From: Aminobacter carboxidus
GTDB lineage: Bacteria > Pseudomonadota > Alphaproteobacteria > Rhizobiales > Rhizobiaceae
Direction of reading: 5' to 3'
Assembly (NCBI RefSeq): GCF_014863355.1
Contig: NZ_JACZEP010000009.1
Location: 93,230-157,229 of the forward strand
DNA length: 64,000 nt
The position numbers and the translations under genes are program-made. The notes under the pieces are model-generated. The model saw only the letters and a list, made by a program, of their open reading frames with translations, was not told the origin of the DNA and did no database searches. Shown piece after piece: positions 26,403 to 37,595 of the stretch. Every line of letters starts with the position of its first letter. The stretch's first letter is position 1.

Positions 26403-27557
26403 ATGAAGGCATTTCTGAAATCCTGCACGGCAATCGCCTTGGCTTGCAGCTTTTCCGGCCAGGCGGTGGCGCAGGTCAAGGAAATCGGCGCTGGCGAAGG
26501 CCAGGTCAACATCATCGCCTGGCCGGGCTACATCGAGCGCGGCGAGACCGACAAGAACTACGACTGGGTGACGGATTTCGAAAAGGCGTCGGGCTGCAAG
26601 GTCAATGTCAAGACGGCTGCCACCTCCGACGAAATGGTGGCGCTGATGAACGAGGGCGGCTTCGACCTCGTCACCGCCTCGGGCGATGCCTCGCTGCGCC
26701 TCGTTGCCGGCAAGCGCGTGCAGCCGATCAATACGGATCTCGTCAAGAGCTGGTCGACCGTCGACGAGCGCCTCAAGGATGCGCCGTGGTTCACCGTCGA
26801 TGGCCAGCATTATGGCGTGCCCTATCAGTGGGGCCCGAACGTGCTGATGTACAACACCAGCGTGTTCAAGGAAGCGCCGAAGAGCTGGAACGTTGTCTTC
26901 GAGGCGATGGACCTGCCAGACGGCAAGCCCAACAAGGGCCGCGTCCAGGCCTATGACGGCCCGATCCATGTCGCCGACGCCGCCAACTACCTGATGGCGC
27001 ACAAGCCCGAACTCGGCATCAAGGACCCCTACGAGCTCAATGAGGATCAGTACAAGGCAGCGCTCGATCTGCTGCGCGTCCAGCGCACGCTTGTCGGTCG
27101 CTACTGGCACGACGCCATGATCCAGATCGACGACTTCAAGAACGAAGGCGTCGTCGCCTCGGGTTCGTGGCCGTTCCAGGTCAACCTGCTCGGCTCCGAA
27201 AAGCAGCCTGTCGCTTCGACCATCCCGGAAGAGGGCGCCACGGGCTGGGCCGACACGACGATGATGCATGTCGACGCCGCCAATCCGAACTGCGCCTATA
27301 TGTGGCTCGAGCATTCGCTGAACCCCAAGCTGCAGGGCGACCTCGCCGCCTGGTTCGGCTCCAACCCCGCAGTGCCGGCGGCCTGCAAGGGCAACGCTCT
27401 GCTCACCGACGAAGGCTGCAAGACCAACGGCTTCGAGGAGTTCGCCAGGATCAAGTTCTGGAAGACGCCGGTGTCGAAGTGCGCCAGCCAGAACGATCAG
27501 TGCGTGCCCTATTATCGCTGGGTGTCGGATTATATCGGCGTGATCGGCGGCCGCTGA
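26403..27557 (+). CDS. Polyamine-type ABC transporter substrate-binding protein (YdcS-like)
   Basis: 384 residues with a Sec signal peptide (MKAFLKSCTAIALACSFSGQ, cleavage after AVA at about 23). The PotD/YdcS pattern is visible: VNIIAWPGYIERGETDKNYDWVTDFEKASGC, FDLVTASGDASLRLV, GVPYQWGPNVLMYNT and ACKGNALLTDEGCKTNGF near the end. Length and the downstream order (ATPase, permease, permease, aminobutyraldehyde-type ALDH) copy E. coli ydcSTUVW. The ligand is probably putrescine or a related diamine or polyamine; that is family inference. The stop codon lies within a 20-bp sequence repeated at 27683. Confidence 0.92.
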   Translation: MKAFLKSCTAIALACSFSGQAVAQVKEIGAGEGQVNIIAWPGYIERGETDKNYDWVTDFEKASGCKVNVKTAATSDEMVALMNEGGFDLVTASGDASLRLVAGKRVQPINTDLVKSWSTVDERLKDAPWFTVDGQHYGVPYQWGPNVLMYNTSVFKEAPKSWNVVFEAMDLPDGKPNKGRVQAYDGPIHVADAANYLMAHKPELGIKDPYELNEDQYKAALDLLRVQRTLVGRYWHDAMIQIDDFKNEGVVASGSWPFQVNLLGSEKQPVASTIPEEGATGWADTTMMHVDAANPNCAYMWLEHSLNPKLQGDLAAWFGSNPAVPAACKGNALLTDEGCKTNGFEEFARIKFWKTPVSKCASQNDQCVPYYRWVSDYIGVIGGR

Positions 27558-27702
27558 GGCCGGCAACAAACGATGCCCCCCTCGCCAGGCCGCATTGCGG
27601 CCGCCCTCTCCCTCAGGGGAGAGGGGGCGGAGGGCTTCAACCGACCCTTTGAGACGACCGCCTGACAGCGCGGCATGAAGGCATCGGCGGCCGCTGAGGC
27701 CG
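27543..27702. repeat. Palindromic element bracketed by a 20-bp direct repeat
   Basis: ATCGGCGGCCGCTGAGGCCG occurs at 27543-27562 (across the ydcS-like stop codon) and again at 27683-27702. Between the copies is a hairpin-rich stretch with CCCTCTCCC (27604-27612) / GGGAGAGGG (27617-27625). No gene is seen in the 213-bp gap. Confidence 0.75.
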
Positions 27703-27770
27703 AATGCGCAGCCATGCCCGGGCATTTCGCCCCGGACGCATATGGCCCCAGACATCGGAAGCTAAAGACG

Positions 27771-28769
27771 ATGACCCCAGCAGTCGCCTTTCAAAAGACC
27801 TCTCGCCACTTCGGTGCGGTGCGCGCGGTCGATGCCGTCGACCTCGAGATCAAGCCGGGCGAATTCTTCGCCATGCTGGGTCCGTCGGGCTCGGGCAAGA
27901 CCACCTGCCTCAGGCTGATCGCCGGCTTCGAGCAGCCGACCGCGGGCAGCATCTCGATCTTCGGCGAACGCGCCGAGGGCGTGCCGCCCTATCGGCGCAA
28001 CGTCAATACGGTGTTTCAGGACTACGCGCTGTTCCCGCATCTCAACGTGCTCGACAACGTCGCTTACGGGCTGATGGTCAAGGGCGTCAGCCGGGACGAA
28101 CGCCACCGCGCCGCCGAGGATGCGCTCAAGCTGGTGCAACTGCCGGGCTATGGCGGCCGCAAGCCGGGCCAACTGTCCGGCGGCCAGCGGCAGCGCGTGG
28201 CGCTGGCGCGCGCTCTGGTCAACAAGCCCAAGGTGCTGCTGCTCGACGAGCCGCTCGGGGCGCTCGACCTCAAGTTGCGCGAAAGCATGCAGGAAGAGCT
28301 CAAGCAATTGCAAAAGGCGCTCGGCATCACCTTCGTCTTCGTCACCCATGACCAAGGCGAGGCGCTGTCGATGGCCGACCGGGTCGCGGTGTTCAACGAC
28401 GGTCGCATCATGCAGGTCGGCGCGCCGGAGGATATCTACCAGCGTCCGGCATCGCGCTTCGTTGCCGATTTCGTCGGCTCGTCCAACGTGCTGCCGCCCG
28501 ACTTCGTCCAGCGCTACGCCGGCGAGCGGCGCTGGGGCAGTCTCCGGCCCGAGCAGATCCGCATTCGCCGCGACACCTCAGGCGATGGCGTCGCCGCGCG
28601 CGTCGTCTCGCGCCACTATCTGGGTGCTGCGACCAAGCTGTCGCTCGACGCCGATGGCCTCAGGCTGCATGCCACTGTGCCGTCGGGCGCCGCCATCCCC
28701 GAAGATGGCGCCCATGTCATGCTGACCTTCAACCGCGACCAGCTCCATTTGATGGAGGAGCAGGCATGA
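27771..28769 (+). CDS. Polyamine-type ABC transporter ATP-binding protein (YdcT/PotA-like)
   Basis: 332 residues from the ATG at 27771; the frame extends upstream through the repeat, but MTPAVAFQKTSRHFGAVRAVD is the natural domain start. Walker A GPSGSGKTT (about 37-45), Q-loop TVFQDYALFPHL, signature LSGGQRQR (about 136), Walker B KVLLLDEPLGALD and FVTHDQGEALSMADR are intact. The TOBE domain is short, ending in QLHLMEEQA. Its stop overlaps the permease start by 4 bp, so the two are coupled. Confidence 0.94.
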   Translation: MTPAVAFQKTSRHFGAVRAVDAVDLEIKPGEFFAMLGPSGSGKTTCLRLIAGFEQPTAGSISIFGERAEGVPPYRRNVNTVFQDYALFPHLNVLDNVAYGLMVKGVSRDERHRAAEDALKLVQLPGYGGRKPGQLSGGQRQRVALARALVNKPKVLLLDEPLGALDLKLRESMQEELKQLQKALGITFVFVTHDQGEALSMADRVAVFNDGRIMQVGAPEDIYQRPASRFVADFVGSSNVLPPDFVQRYAGERRWGSLRPEQIRIRRDTSGDGVAARVVSRHYLGAATKLSLDADGLRLHATVPSGAAIPEDGAHVMLTFNRDQLHLMEEQA

Positions 28770-29737
28770 GCGTCCAGGCTGTGTCAGGCGCGTCCGACGT
28801 GGCTGCCGCGATCCTGCCCAGGCGTGGCGGCTTCGCCGGTGCGCTGTCGGACCTGTTGTGGCGCAAGCCGGGGCTGCTGTTGTTCTTGATGCTGGCACCG
28901 CCGCTGCTCTGGCTTGGCGTCGTCTACATCGGCTCGCTGATTGCGCTTTTGGCGCAGAGCTTCTTTTCGATCGACGAATTCTCCGGCCTGATCAGCCGCG
29001 AGCTGACGCTCAAGACCTATGGCGACCTGTTCCAGCCGGCCAATCTCGACATCATCGTGCGCACGGTGACGATGGCCGCACTGGTGACACTCGCCTCGGC
29101 GGTCGTTGCGTTTCCCATCGCCTACTACGCGGCGCGTTATGCCCGCGGCAAATGGAAGGCGCTGTTTTATCTCGGCGTCATGCTGCCCTTGTGGTCGAGC
29201 TACCTCGTCAAGGTCTATGCCTGGAAGCTGATCCTCGCCAAGGAAGGCATCCTGACCTGGGTGTTTGCCAAGCTGCATCTGTCGTGGCTGCTCGACGGTT
29301 GGCTGTCATTGCCCGTCGTCGGCGGCAACTCGCTGTCGGTCTCGTTCACCGGCACCTTCATCGTCTTCGTCTATGTCTGGCTGCCGTTCATGATCCTGCC
29401 GATCCAGGCGGCACTCGAGCGCGTCCCCGGCAATCTGGTCGAAGCCTCCTCCGACCTCGGCGCGTCACCGGGCCAGACGTTCCGCAACGTGCTGTTTCCA
29501 CTGGCACTGCCAGGCATCGTCGCTGGCTCGATCTTCACCTTCTCGCTGACACTCGGCGACTACATCATCCCGCAGATCATCGGTACGTCCAGGCTGTTCA
29601 TCGGCCAGGCCGTCTATGCACAGCAAGGCACTGCCGGCAACATCCCGCTCGCCGCCGCCTTCACCGTCGTGCCGATCGTCATCATGGGCTTCTACCTCTG
29701 GGGCGCCAAACGCATGGGGGCCTTCAATGCGCTGTGA
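28766..29737 (+). CDS. Polyamine-type ABC transporter permease (YdcU-like)
   Basis: 323 residues, six helices. The first is PGLLLFLMLAPPLLWLGVVYIGSLIALL at about residues 33-60, followed by a periplasmic segment DEFSGLISRELTLKTYGDLF. The EAA loop is LVEASSDLGASPGQTFRNVLFPLALPGIVAGSIF (about 228-262). It matches PotB/YdcU. It overlaps the ATPase stop by 4 bp. It is separated from the second permease by a 251-bp gap filled with a palindromic repeat. Confidence 0.93.
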   Translation: MSVQAVSGASDVAAAILPRRGGFAGALSDLLWRKPGLLLFLMLAPPLLWLGVVYIGSLIALLAQSFFSIDEFSGLISRELTLKTYGDLFQPANLDIIVRTVTMAALVTLASAVVAFPIAYYAARYARGKWKALFYLGVMLPLWSSYLVKVYAWKLILAKEGILTWVFAKLHLSWLLDGWLSLPVVGGNSLSVSFTGTFIVFVYVWLPFMILPIQAALERVPGNLVEASSDLGASPGQTFRNVLFPLALPGIVAGSIFTFSLTLGDYIIPQIIGTSRLFIGQAVYAQQGTAGNIPLAAAFTVVPIVIMGFYLWGAKRMGAFNAL

Positions 29738-29760
29738 GTCCAGTCTCTTGGCGGAAGCAC

Positions 29761-29933
29761 CCCCACTCCGTCGAGCCTCGCTCGACACCTCTCCCCCTGC
29801 CCGGGGGAGAGGAAGGGCGCGCGGGCACGGCTCGCGCTTCGACTTCCAGGTGAAGGGGCCGAGCGTGCCACAGCCTCTTCCTCTCCCCCGTCGGTCGGGG
29901 GAGAGGTGGTTTGCGCAGCAAACCGGAGTGGGG
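29761..29933. repeat. Composite palindromic repeat inside the transporter operon
   Basis: The outer arms CCCCACTCCG (29761-29770) and CGGAGTGGGG (29924-29933) pair. Two internal hairpins are CCTCTCCCC...GGGGGAGAGG and CCTCTCCCCC...GGGGGAGAGG. The element sits between the two permease genes, where tight spacing would be expected, so it probably inserted into the operon. Confidence 0.75.
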
Positions 29934-29988
29934 GGCGACCCTATCGCTCATGCTCATGAGGTCGACCATCTCCCGTTGGAGGCAGCCC

Positions 29989-30804
29989 ATGCGCTCTGAC
30001 CGCTCGCAATCAGCGCCCCTCGGCATCAAGATCGCAGCCGCCGTGGGCCTCGCCTTCCTGCACCTGCCGATCCTGCTGATCTTCGTCTACGCCTTCACGA
30101 CGGAAGAAAAGAGCTACCAGTGGCCGCCGCCCGGCCTGACGACGCAGTGGTTCGCAGCCACCTGGGCACGGCCAGACGTCTGGCAGGCGCTCGGTCTGTC
30201 GGTGCAGGTCGCGGCGATCTCGACGGCTATCGCACTTGTGCTTGGCACGCTCTGTGCCGCCGCAGTCAGCCAGACCAGGTTCTTCGGCCGCGAGGCGATT
30301 TCGCTGCTGGTCATCCTGCCGATCGCGCTGCCCGGCATTATCACCGGTATCGCCCTGCGCTCGGCCTTCAGCCTGGCCGAAATCCCGTTTTCGTTCTGGA
30401 CGATCGTGCTCGGCCACGCGACCTTCTGCGTCGTGGTCGTCTACAACAACGCGGTGGCGCGGTTTCGCCGCACCTCGGGCTCGCTGATCGAAGCCTCGAT
30501 GGATCTCGGCGCCGATGGCTTCCAGACGTTCCGGCATGTGATCCTGCCCAATATCGGCACGGCACTCCTGGCCGGCGGCATGCTGGCGTTCGCGCTGTCG
30601 TTCGACGAGGTCATCGTCACCACCTTCACCGCCGGACAGCAGCAGACGCTGCCGATCTGGATGCTCGAGGAACTGGTACGGCCGCGCCAGCGCCCGGTCA
30701 CCAATGTCGTCGCCATGGTCGTGGTTCTGGCGACCCTGCTGCCCATCCTCGCCGCCTATTACCTGACCCGCGAAGGCGACCAGATCGCCGGCGCCGGCAA
30801 ATAA
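29989..30804 (+). CDS. Polyamine-type ABC transporter permease (YdcV-like)
   Basis: 271 residues from the ATG at 29989, which has GGAGG at 29978-29982, 6 bp away; upstream ATGs lie in the repeat. There are six helices, starting with [25 protein letters not shown]. The EAA loop is [32 protein letters not shown] (about 165-196). It pairs with the permease at 28766 to form the inner-membrane channel. The aldehyde dehydrogenase gene follows 19 bp later. Confidence 0.93.
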   Translation: MRSDRSQSAPLGIKIAAAVGLAFLHLPILLIFVYAFTTEEKSYQWPPPGLTTQWFAATWARPDVWQALGLSVQVAAISTAIALVLGTLCAAAVSQTRFFGREAISLLVILPIALPGIITGIALRSAFSLAEIPFSFWTIVLGHATFCVVVVYNNAVARFRRTSGSLIEASMDLGADGFQTFRHVILPNIGTALLAGGMLAFALSFDEVIVTTFTAGQQQTLPIWMLEELVRPRQRPVTNVVAMVVVLATLLPILAAYYLTREGDQIAGAGK

Positions 30805-30823
30805 GACTCGAAAGGGAGAAGTC

Positions 30824-32251
30824 ATGGACACCCAGATGCTGATCGGCTCGAAGTTCGAAAAAGGAACCGAGACGGAGGAGGCGATCCTCAACCCGCGCAC
30901 CGGCGAGACGATCCTCAGCCTGCCGGAGGCCTCGCCGGCGCAGATCGAAGCGGCTGTCGCGGCAGCACAGAAGGCCTTCGTGACCTGGTCGAAGACCACG
31001 CCGGCGCAGCGCTCGGGTTATCTGCTCAAGATCGCCGACCGCATCGAGGCCGAGGCGGAAGGCTTTGCCAGGCTCGAGGCGCTCAATTGCGGCAAGCCGA
31101 TCAACGCCGTGCTCAACGACGAGATCCCGGCGATCGTCGACTGCTACCGCTTCTTTGCCGGTGCGGTCCGTTCGATGCCCGGGCTGGTGGCCGGCGAATA
31201 TCTGCCCGGCCACACCTCGATGATCCGCCGCGACCCGGTCGGCATCGTTGCCTCGATCGCGCCGTGGAACTATCCGCTGATGATGATGGCGTGGAAACTG
31301 GCGCCGGCAATCGCCGGCGGCAACACGGTTGTCTTCAAGCCGTCCGAGCAGACGCCGCTGACGGCGCTGAAGCTGGCAAGAATCCTCGCCGACGTGCTGC
31401 CGGAAGGCGTGGTCAATGTCGTGCTTGGCCGCGGCGAAAGCGTCGGCAACACGCTGATCAACCATGCGGCAGTCAGCATGATCTCGATTACCGGCGACGT
31501 CGCCACCGGCAAGAAGGTGCTGCAGGCGGCGGCCAAGTCGGTCAAGCGCACGCATCTGGAGCTTGGCGGCAAGGCGCCGGTCATCGTCTTCGACGATGCC
31601 GACATCGATGCCGTGGTCAGTGGTTTGCGCGCCTTCGGCTACTACAATGCCGGCCAGGATTGCACGGCGGCCTGCCGCATCTATGCCGGCAAGAAGGTTT
31701 ACGACAAGCTTGTCGCCGACCTGTCGTCGGCGGTTTCGACCATTCGTTTCGGCCAGTCCGACGACACCGAAAACGAGATCGGGCCGTTGATCTCGCGGCG
31801 CCAGCGCGACCGTGTCGCTTCCTTCGTCGAGCGTGCCTCCGAGCTCAAGCACATCGAGATCACCACCGGCGGCAAGCCGGGCGAGGGCGGTGGCTTCTAC
31901 TATCAACCGACCGTCGTTGCCGGTGCGCTGCAAGAAGACGAGATCGTGCGCCGCGAGGTGTTCGGTCCGGTGGTGTCGGTGACGCGCTTCTCCGACGTCG
32001 ACGAGGCCGTCAACTGGGCCAATGACAGCGACTACGGCCTGGCGTCGTCGGTGTGGACCAAGGACATTTCGCGCGGCATGTCGACGGCGGCCCGGCTGCA
32101 ATATGGCTGCACCTGGATCAACACGCATTTCATGCTGACCAACGAGATGCCGCATGGCGGCCTCAAGCAATCCGGCTATGGCAAGGACATGTCGGTCTAT
32201 GCGCTGGAGGATTACACCGCGGTGCGCCACGTCATGATCGCACATGGGTGA
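30824..32251 (+). CDS. patD: Gamma-aminobutyraldehyde dehydrogenase-like enzyme (YdcW/PatD type)
   Basis: 475 residues, the PatD length. ALDH landmarks are [15 protein letters not shown] (144-158), general base E246 in [11 protein letters not shown] and the catalytic cysteine C280 in [13 protein letters not shown]. The combination [24 protein letters not shown] and NAGQDCTA is typical of aminobutyraldehyde/betaine-aldehyde dehydrogenases that oxidise 4-aminobutanal (from putrescine) to GABA. Its place as last gene of a ydcSTUV-type transporter operon supports this. The aminotransferase that would make the aldehyde is not in the window. Confidence 0.88.
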   Translation: MDTQMLIGSKFEKGTETEEAILNPRTGETILSLPEASPAQIEAAVAAAQKAFVTWSKTTPAQRSGYLLKIADRIEAEAEGFARLEALNCGKPINAVLNDEIPAIVDCYRFFAGAVRSMPGLVAGEYLPGHTSMIRRDPVGIVASIAPWNYPLMMMAWKLAPAIAGGNTVVFKPSEQTPLTALKLARILADVLPEGVVNVVLGRGESVGNTLINHAAVSMISITGDVATGKKVLQAAAKSVKRTHLELGGKAPVIVFDDADIDAVVSGLRAFGYYNAGQDCTAACRIYAGKKVYDKLVADLSSAVSTIRFGQSDDTENEIGPLISRRQRDRVASFVERASELKHIEITTGGKPGEGGGFYYQPTVVAGALQEDEIVRREVFGPVVSVTRFSDVDEAVNWANDSDYGLASSVWTKDISRGMSTAARLQYGCTWINTHFMLTNEMPHGGLKQSGYGKDMSVYALEDYTAVRHVMIAHG

Positions 32252-32255
32252 GCGG

Positions 32256-32450
32256 CCGGTTTCGCGCGCAGCGCGAAAGCCATGATGCCGGTGGCATCAT
32301 GGCAGGCCAGCGAACGGCGGGACGCTGCCGCAGGCAGCGGGGACCCGGCTGGACAGGCAGGCAGATGAGGGGCAGCGCAACTGGTCGAAAGTTCGAGCTG
32401 CCCCTCATCCGGCCCTCTGGGCCACCTTCTCCCCGTGAACGGGGAGAAGG
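32256..32450. repeat. Dispersed composite repeat (copy 1) plus CCTTCTCCCC hairpin
   Basis: 32256-32348 is homologous to 41236-41320. Its hairpin CCATGATGCC-GGT-GGCATCATGG (32280-32302) differs from the other copy by paired, compensating changes. A second hairpin, CCTTCTCCCC / GGGGAGAAGG (32425-32450), ends the 212-bp convergent gap. There is no gene here. Confidence 0.75.
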
Positions 32451-32463
32451 AAGAGGTCGCCGG

Positions 32464-33630
32464 TCAGCCCACCCCGTATTGCGTCATCAGCGCTGCCATG
32501 CGCGCTGCGGCCAACTCCGGCCTGTCGAGCACATTGGCCTGGTCGGCGAGGCGGAAGACGTCAGCGTAGTGGACCGCACCTCGCGCCGACTGCATGCCCG
32601 CAGGCATCGTGAAATGGCTTTGGTGGCCGTTGAGCCAGGCGAGGAAGACGACGCCGGCCTTGTAGTATTGCGTCGGTGCTTCGAAGATCTTGCGCGACAG
32701 CGGCACCGTCGGTTCGATGGTGCCACGGAAGGTGGCGAGGTCGCCTTTGGCCAATGCCGCCAATGCCTTTGATGCCTGTGGCGCGACGGCGTCGAAGATG
32801 CCGAGCAAAGCGTGGCTGTGGTGGGTGCCGTCGCCTTCGATCAGGGCGGCATAGTTGAAGTCGTCGCCGGTGAAGCAGATCACGCCCTCGGGTAGGCGGC
32901 GGCGCAGCTCGATTTCACAAGCTTGGTCGAGCAACGAGATCTTGATGCCTTCGACCTTGTCTTTGTGCTCGGCGATGATCGAAAGCACCGTTTCCAGCGT
33001 GTCCTCGAAGCGCTCGCTGCCCCAATAGCCTGTGAGTTCGGGGTCGAACATGTCGCCGAGCCAATGCAGCACGACCTTGTTCCTGGCCTGGCCGAGGATG
33101 CGGCCATAAACCTTGCGATAGTCGTCCGGGGATCTGGCGACATGGGCAAGCGCGCGGCTCGCCATCATGATGGTGCGGCCACCGTGCTTTTCGATGAAGC
33201 CGAACTGCTCCTCATAAGCTGCGATCACGTCGTCGAGTGATCTGGCATCTTGTCTGGACAACTGATCAGTGCCGGCACCGCAGGCGAGGTCGGCGCCCGC
33301 AATCGTGCGCGCTTCAGCCAGCGAACGGCGGATCAGCTCCTGCGCGCCGGCCCAGTCGAGCCCCATGCCGCGCTGCGAAGTGTCCATCGCCTCGGCGATC
33401 TTGAAGCCGAGCGACCAAAGGTGGTGGCGGAAGGCCATCGTCGCATCCCAGTCGATGGCCGGGCTGTTCCATGGGTTCGCGTCGGCCCACGGATCGGCGA
33501 CGACATGGGCCGCGGCATAGGCAATGCGGTTGAAAACCGGGGCGGCTTCAGGCCGTTCGGTCGGCGTGCCGACAAGGGCGTAGGTCTCGACGCTGCGGTC
33601 AACCCGCGGAAGCTTCACTACCTTGGCCAT
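32464..33630 (-). CDS. DUF993 family protein (TIM-barrel, dihydrodipicolinate-synthase-like)
   Basis: 388 residues, the usual length of the uncharacterised DUF993 family. Recognisable segments are FNRIAYAAAHVVADPWADANPWNSPAIDWDATMAFRHHLW, GMGLDWAGAQELIRRSLAEA, LHWLGDMFDPELTGYWGS, KVEGIKISLLDQACEIELRRRLPEGVICFTGDDFNY and IFDAVAPQASKAL. A lysine in GIKIS sits where class I aldolase-like barrels carry the Schiff-base lysine, suggesting lyase or aldolase chemistry; that is inference. It is divergent from the LacI gene and preceded by an operator-like sequence between its -35 and -10, so it is probably co-regulated with that cluster. GGGAGG precedes the ATG. Confidence 0.88.
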   Translation of the reverse strand: MAKVVKLPRVDRSVETYALVGTPTERPEAAPVFNRIAYAAAHVVADPWADANPWNSPAIDWDATMAFRHHLWSLGFKIAEAMDTSQRGMGLDWAGAQELIRRSLAEARTIAGADLACGAGTDQLSRQDARSLDDVIAAYEEQFGFIEKHGGRTIMMASRALAHVARSPDDYRKVYGRILGQARNKVVLHWLGDMFDPELTGYWGSERFEDTLETVLSIIAEHKDKVEGIKISLLDQACEIELRRRLPEGVICFTGDDFNYAALIEGDGTHHSHALLGIFDAVAPQASKALAALAKGDLATFRGTIEPTVPLSRKIFEAPTQYYKAGVVFLAWLNGHQSHFTMPAGMQSARGAVHYADVFRLADQANVLDRPELAAARMAALMTQYGVG

Positions 33631-33663
33631 GGGTTCCTCCCTTGATCGGCTGCATCTCGTAAT

Positions 33664-33677
33664 TTAGATCGTTCCAA
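33664..33677 (-). promoter_or_regulatory. LacI-type operator candidate in the DUF993 promoter
   Basis: TTAGATCGTTCCAA matches 12 of 14 positions of the perfect palindrome at 33883-33896. On the minus strand it falls between TTGAAA (-35) and TACGAG (-10, 17-bp spacing), about 35 bp before the DUF993 start. Confidence 0.6.
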
Positions 33678-33874
33678 ATTTCAAGATGGAATTTCATGAC
33701 GTCATGGACGGTGGTGCTGGATTTGCCGGTGGCGCGTCGTGTCGGAGAACTCAGACGTTGAGAAGTGTAGTAAATCGTTTGAAATGTCACATTGTGTACA
33801 AAATAAGCACCCAGAAGACCTGCATCGCGGAGTGCAGCCGTTGCGAAATCGATCGCGTCCGCCTGCTTCCATGC

Positions 33875-33903
33875 TTGACAGTTTGGAACGTTCCAATTAT
33901 TTG
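33875..33903 (+). promoter_or_regulatory. lacI-operon promoter with an embedded palindromic operator
   Basis: -35 TTGACA (33875-33880) and -10 TATTTG (33898-33903) are 17 bp apart. The spacer holds the perfect 14-bp palindrome TTGGAACGTTCCAA (33883-33896), with a central CG as in LacI/GalR operators. The LacI-type gene starts 43 bp later, so autorepression is likely. The 316-bp gap holds no gene besides these sites. Confidence 0.75.
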
Positions 33904-33946
33904 ACTCGGAAAAGGGAGCCAAAGACGCTTCCCCGGGAGGATCGTT

Positions 33947-35982
<2,036 letters not shown>

Positions 35983-35984
35983 CC

Positions 35985-37595
35985 ATGGGCAAGCACATCA
36001 CCCCTGATCAAGCCGCAGCACTTATTCCCGACGGAGCAATCGTGTCGGTGTCGTCGTCGAGCGGGCTCGGCTGCCCCGATCTGATGCTGAAGGCGATCGG
36101 CGAGCGCTTCGACGCAACTGGCCATCCGCGCGAGCTGACGACGTTGCATCCGATCGCCGCAGGCGACATGAGCGGCATCAAGGGCGTCGACCACATCGCC
36201 AAGAAGGGCCTGCTCAAGAAGATCATCGGCGGCTCTTATCCGTCGGGGCCGTCGAGCGCCGAACCGCCGCTGATCTGGCAGATGATCGGCAATGAGGAGG
36301 TGGCTGCCTACAACGTGCCATCGGGCATCATGTTCGACCTGCATCGCGAGGCGGCGGCCAAGCGGCCGGGCGTGCTGACCAAGGTCGGGCTCGACACCTT
36401 CGTCGATCCGGAACGCCAGGGCTGCGCGATGAATGCGCGCGCAGCGGCCGAACCGCTGGTCAAGAAGGTCAGCTTCGAAGGCGAAGACTGGCTGTTTTTC
36501 CCCGCGATCAAGCCTGAGGTGGCGATCATCCGGGCGACGACCGCTGACGAGCGTGGCAACCTGACTTACGAGCACGAAGGTGCCTATCTCGGCGGGCTCG
36601 AACAGGCGCTGGCAGCGCGCAACAATGGCGGCATCGTCATCGCCCAGGTCAAGCGCATCACCAAAGACGGTTCGCTCCGGCCGCATGACGTGCGTGTACC
36701 GGGTATGCTGGTCGACTACATCGTCGTCGACCCCGAACAGAAGCAAACGACGCAGACGGCCTACGACCCGGCAATCTCGGGCGAGATCATGCGCCCGCTC
36801 GACAGCTTCCGCGTACCCGAATTCAACATCCAGAAGGTGATCGCGCGCCGCGTGGCGCAGGAACTCGAAGCCGGCAGTGCGGTCAATCTCGGCTTCGGCA
36901 TCTCGGCCAACGTGCCGCGCATCCTGCTGGAGGAAGGCCTGCATGGCGAGGTCACCTGGGTGATCGAACAAGGTGCCGTCGGCGGCGTGCCGCTGCTCGA
37001 CTTCGCCTTCGGCTGCGCGTCGAACGCCGACGCCTTCATGCCTTCGCCCTACCAGTTCACCTATTTCCAGGGCGCGGGTTTCGACGCTTCGCTTTTGTCG
37101 TTCCTCGAGATCGACCGCAGCGGCTCGGTCAACGTTTCCAAGCTCAGCTTCCGGCCGCATGTCACGGCGGGTGCGGGCGGTTTCGTCGACATTACGGCGC
37201 GGGCGAAAAAGATCGTCTTTTCCGGCATGTTCAATGCGGGCGCCAAGCTCGAAATCGCCAATGGCAAGCTGGTCATCGACAAGGAAGGCAAGCTCAAGAA
37301 GCTGGTCAACGAGGTTGAGCATGTCACCTTCTCGGGCCGGCGCGGCGTCGAGCAGGGCCAGGACATCACTTACGTCACCGAGCGTTGCGTGATGAAGCTT
37401 ACGCCTCAAGGCATCGTGCTGACCGAGATCGCGCCTGGCGTCGAACTGCAGGCGCATATCCTCGACCAGTCGGAGTTCCCGCTGATCGTTTCCGACAAGC
37501 TCAAGCAGATGGATGCGGCCCTGTTTGCCGACGCTCCGATCGGCCTCATGCTGCCGCGCAAGCCGGTGCGAAAGCTGGAGGGCGCTCATGGCTGA
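35985..37595 (+). CDS. Family I CoA-transferase, fused alpha-beta (YdiF/acetate-CoA transferase-like)
   Basis: 536 residues from the ATG at 35985. The N-terminal half has the alpha-type ALIPDGAIVSVSSSSGLGCPDLMLKAIGERF segment. The C-terminal half has the beta-type segment with the probable catalytic glutamate E328 in VTWVIEQGAVGGVPLLDF and the following FGCASNADAFMPSPYQFTYFQGAGFDASLLSFLEID. The enzyme moves CoA between carboxylic acids through a glutamyl-CoA intermediate. Its length and single-chain organisation match YdiF. It activates an acid made by the upstream or downstream oxidations. It overlaps the enoyl-CoA hydratase gene by 8 bp. Confidence 0.92.
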   Translation: MGKHITPDQAAALIPDGAIVSVSSSSGLGCPDLMLKAIGERFDATGHPRELTTLHPIAAGDMSGIKGVDHIAKKGLLKKIIGGSYPSGPSSAEPPLIWQMIGNEEVAAYNVPSGIMFDLHREAAAKRPGVLTKVGLDTFVDPERQGCAMNARAAAEPLVKKVSFEGEDWLFFPAIKPEVAIIRATTADERGNLTYEHEGAYLGGLEQALAARNNGGIVIAQVKRITKDGSLRPHDVRVPGMLVDYIVVDPEQKQTTQTAYDPAISGEIMRPLDSFRVPEFNIQKVIARRVAQELEAGSAVNLGFGISANVPRILLEEGLHGEVTWVIEQGAVGGVPLLDFAFGCASNADAFMPSPYQFTYFQGAGFDASLLSFLEIDRSGSVNVSKLSFRPHVTAGAGGFVDITARAKKIVFSGMFNAGAKLEIANGKLVIDKEGKLKKLVNEVEHVTFSGRRGVEQGQDITYVTERCVMKLTPQGIVLTEIAPGVELQAHILDQSEFPLIVSDKLKQMDAALFADAPIGLMLPRKPVRKLEGAHG

